From Toxonevra muliebris (Eukaryota > Arthropoda > Insecta > Diptera > Pallopteridae), in contig OY829329.1 in the NCBI GenBank assembly GCA_963691655.1, forward strand, positions 7,578,708-7,642,707: 64,000 nucleotides of DNA, in the 5' to 3' direction. The notes under the pieces are model-generated. The model saw nothing but the letters and a program-made list of their open reading frames with translations. It made no database searches and had not been told where the DNA came from. The position numbers were made by a program, and so were the translations under genes. Position 1 is the stretch's first letter. Every line of letters begins with the position of its first letter. This document shows, piece by piece, positions 50,686 through 62,925 of this stretch.

Positions 50686-53600
50686 TTACCTATAAATTGA
50701 TGAAGCAGATGTTGACCTTGACCAAGTAACTAACAAACCCTCACCTCTACGCCGTTCACGTTTACTTTGCAATAAAACTCTAGAGCTATCGTCAGGACAC
50801 AATGAGTTTTTAACAGTTAAAATAAGTACACTGCAAAATAGAAACAAATAAAAAATAAGGTAATAAATAATCTCAAGTAAATTATATAATATTCTCACGA
50901 TACATACCGCGGCATTACCGCCACAACAGTTGATATGAGAATCACCAACCAATGCACCGCAGATCCCAAACAACGAAATATCACCCAATAACTGGAAGGC
51001 AGTCCGAAGCAATTTACGCACATTGAATTATATACTATGGAAAAGGCATAAAAGGAACCCAAACTAATGACAATAGAGAGCACGTGTAGAATTGTCTAAA
51101 GTGGAAAGGAAAAGCAAATGGCATTTGAGTTTTATTATCATGGAATGTATGTAAATTAGAAATTTTTTTTTACCCATGACCGTATTTCAAATGCGCCATG
51201 CAATAAATTCGTATACAGGCAAGAAGCAGTTATTGTGGCGCCAAATTCCCAAATACCTACATCCGATCCTGCGTACGCATATAACGCCATAAAGAATACG
51301 ACAATGCTTTGATATAAAGAATCAAGTAGAACGATCCAAAAATCATGTGGCTTATAAGCAAGCCCCAAACGACCCTAAAATAATGCAAACACGATAACTT
51401 TTAGACTGCAAACACTATAAACTTTTCATTTACTTACATTTTTATAAAGAAATGAATTCCTTAAGAGGAAATCCTCAGGCACTCGTTTATCGTAAACACC
51501 AATGGCAAGCGGTGGCAATGAAGTGAAAATTAAATTATACAACATAAGATACATTTGATCCATCATCACGGAACCAGAAAATCCACAGTATAATTGGTAC
51601 CAAAATATCAGGAATACAAATGCCTAAAAAATAAGCAGATCACATTTCATTAAATTCATAATTATAATTCAAAATTTAATAGTAATTACGAAAACTTACA
51701 GCATTTTTATAAAAGAAATACAAAATCATGCGTGACAAACGATCATAGCACCAGTATCCATGTGTCAGCAGCAAACGTTCCAAGTAACGAAAACGCGAAA
51801 GCGTAAAATCAGCTGCCATTACAGCTTGCATGCCTTCCTGTCCAGAAATGCCAACACCAACATCAGCCATCTGTCATAAGTAAAAAGAAAATTAAAATCA
51901 TTAATATTTGAATTTAATATTTGTGACTTAATAAGATGGACATTTTGTTGGCATGAAAAATAAACATTGAACATAAGCAAACCTGTATCATTGAAACATC
52001 ATTCGCACCATCACCAATGGCCAAAGTACAAAGACGCAACTCTTCTTTCACCACTTTTACGAGATAAGCTTTTTGTAGGGGCGTCGAACGACAGCATAAA
52101 ACAGAAGCACATCTTTTTGCTAATTTAAGAAATGGTCGTATGAGCTTTGAACTGAAATGGCGGAAAATAATTACTTATTTGGAGAAACAACATGATGTTA
52201 AAATGATTTCACACAATCACCTTGTGATTAGATTCTTGTTTAAAATATATCATCAACTTACCGCATATCCAAAATAAAGGTAAGCGTTTTGCCATCTACT
52301 ACCAGAGCACGTGGTTTTAAGCGTGGATTCATTTCATAAGGTGACGATTTTGCGAGATCCATTTCAGATAAATAAAAATTAATAGCCATTTCGGCGGCAT
52401 CACGTGAACGCGCAGTTAAGCTAGAAAAATTTAAAGACAATAAAATTTATTGCTTTCTCTTCCTCTCTCTTTCTTTATCTTTATATTGTACCGTATCAAT
52501 TCCATTTGTTGTGTAAATAATTTAGCAGAATATGCAATATTAATGGCCGTTTCTGGTTTATCACCCGTGAGCACCCATACTGATATTCCCGCGGCTAGTA
52601 AAGATGCTATTGTTTCAGGTACGCCCTCTTGCAAGCGATCTTCTATTCCTGTTGCACCAAGCAACGTTAAATTATTCTCTAATTTTGCAAAAGAATCGCG
52701 CAAACGTCGTTCACGGTTCTCGAGTGACATTTCAATTTCCTGATGTCGTGCCCACCAATCTGTATACTCAGCTGAATTTAAATTTCGTTTGGCCATCACC
52801 AAAATACGTAATCCTTCACGTGCATAACGGTCAAGTTGTTGTTGTGTCTTTTCACGTAAAGCACCTGCAAAATTGCATTTACAATTTATAAAGTGAACAA
52901 GAAATAATTGAAAAGGTATAGGCATACTTTCTGAAGAATTTGGCCCACATGATGCCAATACAGGCATTATTGAACTATCTGCACCCTTAGTATAAAGCAC
53001 TATTTCTTGTGTGCCTGTGCGTCGTACCACAATCGACATGCACTTACGACTCGAATCAAATGGTAGTATCTTCAAGACTTCATACTCTGACACACTTTCA
53101 TTGGGTGCACTAACCAGTATATGATTCGGACTACGATTAATGAGGCAACAGTCATAGCTGTACGCAGCATTAACAAGCGCTAATTCATCTGGGCTCTCAG
53201 CTTCGTATAAAGGACGTCCATCGGCGGTTTTGAAAGTCGGCGGATGTTTGGATTGACTTATAAAAATAAAACGACAAAAAACGAGATAACATATAAAGTT
53301 TCAACAAAAACAAGAACTTTTGAATTTGGTGTTAGATCAATTGATGTATTTAGAACTAGAACAACAAAACAGGCTTGTTACTCACTTTAATTTGTTAGCC
53401 AGGCGTCTAGCTTGCGTTTTAGCACTGAGAAAAGTTGTTAGGCTAGTGATTTTCGAATTGATTACAGCCTTAGCACGCCCTGTTGGTGATATACTGTTCG
53501 AAAGAGATTTCATTTTCATTGGTGGTGATTCCGAAGTTGGCGTAGTCTCTGTTGAGCTGCTAATAGGTGACAGAGAAGGTATATGCGATTGCGTGGGTAA

Positions 53601-55808
53601 AGCATAAGCCAGATTTGGAGGAGGTGAAGGTGTTACAGAACGTGATTCCGCCAAGATTGTATAACGGTCAGTAACAGGAATAGCAGCAGATGCTACATTA
53701 TTATTTGCCATTGCAGAAGTAGACGAACCAGATTGTGAAATACTTTGAGCTATTGAGCTGGATTGTTTGATACCTGTTTGATTAAAATGCATAAATTAAA
53801 GTTTATATACATATTACATATATTTTATAAAATAATTAAAAAAAAATATATTTCCAAAACGATAATAAACCGAAATTTAGACAGATCGTTCTCTCAAAGA
53901 GCGAATATCATAAATACACTGAGAATGGGCACTTCGTCTCTCTCACCAACACACATACAAATATATGCTGTGTTAGTATGCGGAAACCTGAAAACTACAA
54001 AAACAATTTTCTGCGAAATGGAAATTACGAATGCAACCCACTGAATTTCTATTTAGCAATAGGACTGAAAATTACAAAACAAAATTACATGTGTAAATTT
54101 ATTGCGTTACGAAAGCAACCAGGACTGAATTAATATTTAGTAGTAGGACCAAAAACTACAACAAAAAATTACACGGATTTACACGTATTGGAATGAGTGA
54201 GCATAAAAACCACAATTTTTTGAGTTATGATGTTTTAAATTGAGAGTCCATTCTGTGCATTCTCTGGTGAATATCTTTCGTTATTTTTTAGTGGTTATGT
54301 ATGAGGAGCCAGTGTTACCAGAAGGTACTTTTTAGTACGAAAAGCATTACATTCGTTACATGACAAGTCTTTTATAAAAATAAAAACGAAATAACAACAA
54401 AACTAATGTCCAAATAATATTCCACTTACCTTTGATTGTCTCTGAACCATTACAAACTAGGTTGCTCGTACTTTGCACTTCAATGATACCGCTGGCATTC
54501 ATTAGATCCCGGTGAGGAGCTGCACTCACTACTACCGTATTACAAATGGCTAAAACTAAGAGAAACTCCTGAATACGTTGAGCATTCTGTGACAAATATT
54601 GCCCTGACATCATAAATTGTGACATATCATCTAAAAATTTTGTATTCACTATCAAAGGTGGTGCTGGTGAGCCTGGTTTTGAAAAAACCTTTTCCAATTC
54701 TGATGCTGGATGATTGTAGTCAATGCCATTTACTACGCAACGTCGAAAAAGCATTTTATTTTCAGTGAGCGTACCCGTTTTATCAGAAAATATATGTTGT
54801 ATTTGTCCTAATTCTTCGGTGATATTCATTGCACGACATTCGGTCTTTTTATTGGTTTCATGATCGAAAAGATCAATGTTGTTGTGTATATGATATACTT
54901 GTAGAATTTTGCATAATTCGATTGTTACATATAGGGAAAGTGGTATCATCACTTGTAGTATAATGATATAGGTCCAAAACGTTAAGAGACCCTCATAGTC
55001 TGGATTGACATCGAAAGGTAAATAAGGTACAGGAAAATGTTTGAACGTACTAAGCCACATTTTACAGCCGACAGCGCCAACAACACAAAGTATTAATAAA
55101 ATTATCACACACCTAAGGGAATTCAATGATAACATTAAAATCATGTGTTTGAAGAAGTCTTAATAATTCAAAGTTTTATATTACCATATCACATCAATAT
55201 TCATTTGTTGTTCCACCTGGGAGCGTTTATAACGTGGTCCACTATTGTTCAACATTGATTTTGTTTCGTGTCCTGCATAGACAACGATGCCTTCAATGAA
55301 ATCTGTATTCTATAATATTACAAATGAAAGAAATTTTAGAAAGCTTTTGCATTTTTAACTCTAACAAACAAACAAACCTTCAGTCTACTTTCTCTAAGTA
55401 GCAGACTTTCTGTTGATATGGGTACACGTTCCCCGGTTGTATGTATTAAGGCCCCATGGAATCTGTACAATTTTGTTGTTGGCGCATCCGCTTCAATACG
55501 ACTTAAGAATTTACTTGGTGTAAATATATTTTGTTTTTCGGTAAAACCACGTACAACCTTGTTTTTAATTGAAATCATAGAATAATTTATAGAATTATAC
55601 TGATCATTATACTACTCATACACATACCTCTCTACGTTTGAGATTAGTTTCACCATCCAAATCACAAGTGTCAATAAAACAGGCCCCATGGGGGTCACTT
55701 GTTCGCAATAATAATATATCCGCTGGTACTGTTTCATTATTTGATAGATGCACAATATCACCCACACGCACATCTTGCCATTTAACTTTCTTATAACGCT
55801 CCGTTTCT
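50686..55808 (-). CDS. P4-ATPase phospholipid flippase, class 5 (ATP10-like), 5' exons missing
   Basis: Fourteen minus-strand exons: 55808-55628, 55557-55378, 55309-55185, 55112-54430, 53773-53386, 53256-52928, 52864-52492, 52420-52262, 52151-51983, 51870-51700, 51623-51438, 51374-51174, 51095-50908 and 50830-50686; phases agree, about 1158 residues visible. It moves phospholipid from the outer to the inner leaflet, usually with a CDC50 partner. Seen in order are DLDGETNLK of the actuator domain, the phosphorylation site [11 protein letters not shown] (Asp at 54784), nucleotide-domain SPDEL, KGAD and TGDKPETA, the P-domain [11 protein letters not shown], and six C-terminal membrane segments. 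[14 protein letters not shown] before the phosphorylation site points to ATP10 rather than ATP8. A Ser-rich insert lies around exon 53773-53386. The first visible exon needs two bases from an unseen upstream exon. The final exon could instead splice at AG|GTAAAG just before the stop. Confidence 0.92.
53774..54429 (-). other. Flippase intron with a degenerate tandem repeat
   Basis: A 656-bp intron between GTAAGT and AATCAAACAG. It contains the repeat listed at 53987-54190. Nothing else is recognised. Confidence 0.6.
53987..54190 (+). repeat. Degenerate tandem repeat, about 75-85 bp per unit
   Basis: Three units begin with similar words (ACCTGAAAACTACAAAAAC, GGACTGAAAATTACAAAAC and GGACCAAAAACTACAACAA). 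The first two also share a GCAACC and CTGAAT series and end with TATTTAG-A-TAG. Copies are diverged. Confidence 0.45.
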
Positions 55809-58800
55809 CTGGAAAAAATAGAAAATTGTAATAGGTAAAGCATTTTTTTCATTCGATTTAAGTTGCAATAAATGATAAGGTTATATTCTCTATAAAACTT
55901 TCACTTAATTCTAATATAATAATAGAACACACATTACTTCTTTGACAATAATGTTTCGATAATCTTTCTAATTTACACTTTTGGATGATTTTCCTATACC
56001 CTATCTTATTTCAGAGGGCTCCTAAAGTATTAAGTGGGTTTAATTTTAATAGCGATATTGATCTTGACATATATAGTTGAATGTTGATGACACATACGAA
56101 CACATTTCATCCTTATTTTTTAATCCAGTTTCATTATTTATGTCCGCGAATACAACGATTACGTAGAATAATTGTAGATATCAACGTGTAAATGGGTAGG
56201 CACATGCACATTATTAAAGCATAACATAACTCAGTGAAAATGTGAAGCAATGACAATGAGACCTGAGTTTACCTTGACACGCAATGTCCTTTTATTCGTT
56301 TTTTTTCAGTACAATGCATACCTATATGAAAACACAAAAATTTCATCAAACTCAAGTGATTAGCGTAGATGGTTCAAGTTCAAACTTCCAAATGAACATG
56401 AAACTACCAATTATAAAAATTGAATTAATAAATGCAATTATTTTTCAAACATGCAGATGGTTTACTCAAAATGCACACATTTCATATAATCGTCGTTATG
56501 ATTCAAGGGTCATGGAATTTCCTAAGTTTTCATTTGTTTTATCTAACTCAATGTGCATTGAAAACACAGAACTAGGTTTTTTTTATTTTTATTTAATTTA
56601 AACCATTACACATAAATATAAACACGTATATTTTTGAGTTTTTCTAATAATATTTAAAAAAAGAAAATTAAAATCAATCCGAGCAATGAAGTTCTGAGAA
56701 TTGTAAATAGGTAAGTTCACACTTAGTATGGAAGAATTATAGAATACGGATAATACATTCTTGGTGTTTTCGCTTCTAAAAAAAAGGCTTCATTATTGAA
56801 ATATAACATTTTAAAAATGTCGCACTGGCCCCAAGAAAACGTTGTGTTTTTTGGAATGGCAAAGTAACAAAAAACGCAACTCTGTGCTTCATCAGCTGTT
56901 TTGTAAAGATGAATGCAAATTTAGTTAATTCTACTGAATGCGTATTTTCATTTAAAAAATTTTCGGTACGAAAAAATAACAAATTTTTTTACAGTTTCCA
57001 TTGATTAATTGGCAAATTCTTTCTTTTTACCAGTAAATGTAACCTTCTTGCCAATTTTTGAGGACAACATTTTTAGAAAAGAACATTGTACTGAGATTAA
57101 AAGAATTACTAAAATTTTTTACATTATGGGGAAAGATTAGCTCTCCTTTTCTCTCGGCTTTCGATTTTTCATTACAAAATATCAGCCTAGCAGAAAAATT
57201 TCACAGGGCATTTTTGAGAAAACCATTAAAATAATTTCCTTATCTAAAAATTTCAAAGGTAGTACTGAAATTAAATCACAAGGAACATGTTAATGTCTTG
57301 AGGGTAAAAAAAAGAGGTCAAAACAGTGACCTAGTGATCTAGTGATTCCAAATGAATTTTCCATGGTGAACACGAATTTGGTTTCAAAAACTTTCCATCA
57401 CGTCACGTTTTCGGGAAAAAGGGGTTGAAAACCTTAAAAACAGTTTTTGGCCATTTTTGAAAAATCCGTTCTGTGGACATTTTTTTCCTGCACCTCTCAA
57501 AATAAACATACCCCCTGCTCTAAGGTAAAGGGCGGGTATACCAACAATTTAGCTTAGGGTTCATTTGAAAGGGCATGATTAAGCCTTTAGTTGTAAGGTT
57601 TGAAGCTCGTCAGGGTTCAACCCCACAATTTTTCATTCGGAAACACTAGAAAATCATCATCTTATTTGCAAAACCCATGCAAGGCAGTGCTATCTTTGGG
57701 TAAGGAGTGACTTTTAAACTTTTTTCACTAGCCCGAGTTTCGAGCTACTACGAGCTTTCAAACTAACTTTGCTATGCTATTTGAAATATCACAAGCACAA
57801 ATCGATCGCGGGGATGAGATACATAGTTGGAAAAGTTAATTAAAATTTAAATAAAAAATACCAAAAAGTGAAAATAATAAAAATTTGACCTTCAGACATT
57901 ACAATATGTAATCAACTTTGATTATGTGGTCAGACAACAAAAATTCAAATTAAATATAATCATTCGAAATGCACAATGTTTACATTAACAAAAGTAAACT
58001 ACTCCTTGGCGATTACCTATTAAATTACCATTGACGCTTTTACTTACAGATATACAGATATATACTTACTTGTAAATACACATAAAGATATTCCCTCACA
58101 ACCCACATACTGTAAGTATGTAAGTCTGTATAAAAGTAAGTAGGTAAGTACCTCTAACTCCCTCACAAAAATTGGAATAGAATTTATTCACATAACCCAA
58201 TTTTCAGGCACAAAACTTTACGGTATTACAAGTAAGTACAATGAAATAAAACATTTTCGTGACTTTGATATCAGTAACTTAGATTCATATTCGTATCTTT
58301 TCCGATTCGAGTCAATACAATTAAATGTGTATTTAGTTTATAGTGTGGATATACACTTTCTTCTATACTACCCCCTTCCAAGTCAAGTATATTTGTGTAA
58401 ATATGTATAATTTCTTATCTAGGTAAGACTTATTACTTATTGCCCATGCATGCCCAAGTTGTTTGAAGCGCGTAAATGCGCATTGACCAATAAATCATGC
58501 AAGCATTATTCGACATTTTACTTGTATTAAAGTTCTAGTATATCTACAGTTACAATATAACAACAGTTTACCATGCAATTATCTTGTCGCACGCAATAGC
58601 AAAATCAACCACAGGCACTTGCAAGTAGTGAGCTCATTTTTTGTTCATCGTTGTTGGAAGGGCATACAAAAAAACAAGGAAAGAACAACTGTTGTATTTA
58701 TTCTTTTCATTTTAATAATAAATAGTTCATATCTTACTTGCCTTAAGTCTTGGACAACTAAAACTTTGTATATGTTTCACGTGTGATTTTGTGCAATACT

Positions 58801-60313
58801 ACAAAATTCATCAAATGTTGTGTCAAATAGGCATACTCATACTACTAGATGTATATAGTTAGTAGGTAGAATATAATGAATCATTAGTGTTGATTTTATA
58901 CTAGAATAACTTAAATAATGCATATTATAAAGACAGGTAACTACAACAACTGACCACTTCTGGAAGAATACAGACAAAACACAAGCGTTTTCAACTGACC
59001 TTCGGGCACAGTAAGAAAAATATTATTCAGTTTTATTAGTTCTGTGTCAATTGTGAAAAAAATTATTTTCTGTCATATGATTTCTAATTTCCCAGAAAAG
59101 ATAACATGTTGCGAACTTATTTCTGATTACTTATTATAGATTAATTTAATCAATGAAACATTTTTGGTTTTGACATCTTGTTTTACTCCTAAATTTTGAA
59201 ACTATTAGGTTTATTCATGATATTTAACAATTATGAAATTATTTTGTGGAAATTTTTCGTGAGTGAAAAGAAGATAAAAAAAAAAAATTAAAAAGATGCA
59301 ACTGTGCTTCTCAATTAGAAACATCTTTTTCATTCATGCTACAATAATATCAAATTATAACAAACTATGGCTAAATTGAATCTAGAGCCTTTCGTTATTC
59401 AATCTACGGTAACTGAGTACTCCGACGAAGGCAAAGGCTACAAGGTCTACTACCCCTAGAGAGGAAATATTGAACACCTGAGCAGTCGTAGTAAAATTTC
59501 TAATGATTTAATCTGCTTCATACCGAATTACATGATTACGAGATTATTCGTTGGTAGGAAATTTAACATTGCTTCTAGGGGTTTGCTTTACATTACGTTC
59601 CAAAATGGAGCACAGAGTCTAAAGAGACAACGCAGACTACTTCTATGATTAAAAAATGTTTTTCTTTTGCTTATATTTAATTGTTGTCTTCTTTTAAATA
59701 TTTGTTTTGGGTTTTTTGAATGGTTTAAAAGTATTAAAAATAGCAAAAATTTTCGTTTGTTCTGCAGTCATTATTATTTGTCTGCACTAATGTTACTGAG
59801 CCGACTATTTTTGTTAGCGGCTTACTAAAAACAACATTGATTTTCAGCCGATCAGCGCAACGCTCTACCCGCAATTTTTTCTCTGTTCCGAAAGTGTTAC
59901 AGATGTGCCATTTCATATTTCGATCGAGATGCATTATCAAATAGAAAACACTATTGTAACGAAATACAGATTAGAAATGGCTAAGATTTAATTTTCAACT
60001 ACTTTTCTCTTAATTGGTATACAGATTATGGTTCAAAAATAAAAACTTAGCGATTCAAAGGCTAGTGTTTTTAAATTCAACACTGGAATCTTATCTCAAT
60101 AGGCACATTCTTCAGAGTTTTTTAAGTCGAAATATACGCAATTGAGACTGGTTACAAAATTAATCTTCAAAAGAGCTTAAAAGGCCCAGTTATAATTATT
60201 TCCTTTGCCAACGAGGCAGTCAAGGCACTCTCTGATATGGGAGTGAGCAAGTGTTTTGATCGTTTTTAGCACTCAGAAATCGTGAAGCCCTTAAGCAAGT
60301 AATGTCAAACATA

Positions 60314-61217
60314 AGGGAGTGTCCGGGTATGAGACGGGTTTTGTTTTTGAGCCATAAATTTTCACTGGTTAAACCAAATCGGATTTTTTATATACTGTCG
60401 GAATGGTAATGAAAATACGCAATTTTGATCTGAAAAAAGTATAGTGATTCCATTGATACGCAAATTATTATGACCAATTTTCTGAGGATGTGTATCTTTG
60501 CCAAAAAAAAAAAATTTGTACCCGGGTATGAGACACTTACAAAAATTCACTAAAAATTGGAAAATATGAAGTAAAAATCCCATAACTATTTATAAACATA
60601 AATTTATTTATTTTGTAGGCCTTCAGTGGCTAAGATAAAAAGAAATGGTAGTTTTTATTCATCATCTCCCTCTTAAGTCATCGTCTTCTCCATCCAAATG
60701 GCTATCGCAATAGTTGCACATTTCAAATGAACAGGCCGCTTGCATGTGATTCATTTCATGGACGATTTTATTTTTTGAGGTTGACATGGCTAACAATACA
60801 AAAAAATGGATCAAAACAGTAGTTAAGTGGCGTCTCATACCCAGTGATATGCTGTGTCCCATACCCGGAAAATAATGCCATTTTGGGAATAACAGGAAAA
60901 AATTGTTTCCAACCATTTATTGGCATAATCCAAAATTGGATGGCAAAATATACGAAAAACACTCACCTTTTTCAATTCATTTACTCGAAAATATATCACA
61001 TTAAAAAAAATAAAAAAAAGTTTTCGTGATCGATTTTCACATACGATGTTTGCAGCTGATACAAGCAATACATCTATTCACTCCGGTGTTACCACAAAAA
61101 CTGGCTTATGCCAAAAGGAAAGTTTGACAGTAGTCAGATGGACAGTACTGATATTGCATGATGTAAAAAATCGACTGTCTCATACCTGGTGCTGTCTCAT
61201 ACCCGGGTACACTCCCC
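60314..61217 (-). mobile_element. TA-flanked DNA transposon with repeated TATGAGAC motif, copy 2 (904 bp)
   Basis: The same family as 41077-41942 but inverted: here the AGGGAGTG end is on the left and the GGGGAGTG end on the right. TA flanks both sides (60312-60313, 61218-61219). TATGAGAC or its complement lies at 60328, 60527, 60832, 61177 and 61194, with a degenerate GTCCCATA at 60855. The two sites near one end are 17 bases apart in both copies. The coding remnant on the minus strand (about 60916-60662) ends with the same acidic HLDGEDDD tail. Confidence 0.7.
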
Positions 61218-62272
61218 TACTATTTTAGGCAGTATATTTACTAATTTTTATTATTCGCAAGTAAGTTTCTACTTTAAAGAAATTTAAAGTTATTTTCATT
61301 GTACTTAATATTCAATAAAATATTCTTTTGAACATATTAAGTTCATAACAATGAATTTATATTTGTAGGTACATATAAAAAATATTTCTTTTGTAATAAA
61401 TTACCCTGAATAAAATTAATATTGTGCGCTTTTTATCTTCCTAATGTTTTTCAATGTCAACTTGACAAAAAGCCGTGATAATTTGCGATTTTTAAGCCAC
61501 CAAATTTCGTGGTTTGTTTTGCTTTGTTCAAAATTAACTCTAAATGTTGCACAATAAACACTACAATGTAACTGTCAGATTCGCTAGTACAAAGTAATTA
61601 AATTATACTTGTATCATTTGAATAAAATGTTAGCACGTTCATGGCTAACTGTACAAGCATTTTAAAATGCAGTGTTTTCACTTTTGAACATGAGCTTTTA
61701 CTGCTCTAATTTGCATAAAAATAATATAGGTCAATTTAGTGTCATGTCATATACCATAAATATGTACATATGTTGAGTGCATAGTGATCTGCCGAACCGA
61801 ACATCAATTTATTTCTGCTTATAAATGTAATTGCCCTGATTTATCTATTCCGCATTTGATCTAGAAGCATGAGAATGAAAATTAAAAGGAAATTTTGCGA
61901 AATATTAGAAAATCTTGAGTTAACCTAAAAAAGGTAAAAACAGCGTTGCCGCACATATACAATACAAATGCTGCAAAAAAAAAAATATACTGTTACTTCG
62001 ATTTTTTTGAAAGTTTTTTTTTTTTTTTTATCGCACTTTATCGGTTGTAAAATCTTAAAATTTAATTTGTTGTAACTCAAAGAAAAAATAAATAGGATCA
62101 GAATAAACCAAAAACCATTCGCAATGATATTTATTGAGTTCGTGTTCAAATTTAACACGCATAACATGAATAGATGCAATGAGATAAGCTCAGCCTAGAC
62201 TTTCAATAGGGTGCTATGCCATAATATTATTACGAAACTGGTGTGAATGCTCAAAATGCTGTCGAATTTATA

Positions 62273-62925
62273 TTGGGTCATATAAAAAGTATTTTCGGTT
62301 TTTTTTGTCAATGTTTGAACAAAAATTTTCTTTACTTTTATAAATTTTAAACAACTACATTCATTATTATCTATGATCTTTTGCCATTTTTCCGGTTTTT
62401 AAGTCGTTTGTGGAGGATCACCGGCCTTTGACCATGATTTTTTTCATTTAATATTCTCGTATTTAATCCATTTTTCATCGCCCGTAATGATTTGTTTCAA
62501 AAATGGTTAGATTTCGTTGCGTTTCACTGCTGGTAATTCGGTCAATCAAATTTCTTTGTGTTAATTCATGTGGCACCCAAAACATCGAGCTTCTTGGAGT
62601 AGCCAACCTTTTTTAAATGAATCCGAACTGTCATGTGGTTGATGTTTAGTGCCTCCGCTATCTCCTGACAGCTTGCGTGCCGGTCTTGTTCCACCTGTTG
62701 CAAAATTTCATCGGCTTTTTCAGTGATTGGCCGGCCAGAGCGAGGTGCATCTTTGACATTAAAATTTCCAGAACGAAATCAAAGCAAACCAAAGTTGGAC
62801 GGTACGTTCTGTTGAAGCATCCTCACCGTAAACCGCACAAATTTTTCGGAATATTTTGCAGCGTTTTTACCTTTTTTATAGTAAAAAAGCATCATGGTTC
62901 TTCAAAAATTTCATTCATTTTCAAA
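62273..62925 (-). pseudogene. Truncated mariner transposase pseudogene
   Basis: Read on the minus strand, the sequence keeps mariner landmarks in order: KKGKNAAKYSEK near the start, APRSGRPITEKADEILQQVE, the HLKKVGYSKKLDV helix-turn-helix end, WVPHEL, and the first catalytic block TGDEKWI. The frame is broken: an extra base separates KKLDV from WVPHEL and in-frame stops follow. The second half, with the remaining catalytic aspartates, is deleted and the sequence runs straight to a terminus. That end (TATTGGGTCATATAAAAAG from 62271) looks like a mariner inverted repeat next to a TA; I cannot find the opposite terminus. The element is dead. Confidence 0.75.

Noticed and set aside
52450..52891. 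Plus-strand open frames over the flippase
   Set aside because: They are antisense shadows of well supported flippase exons.
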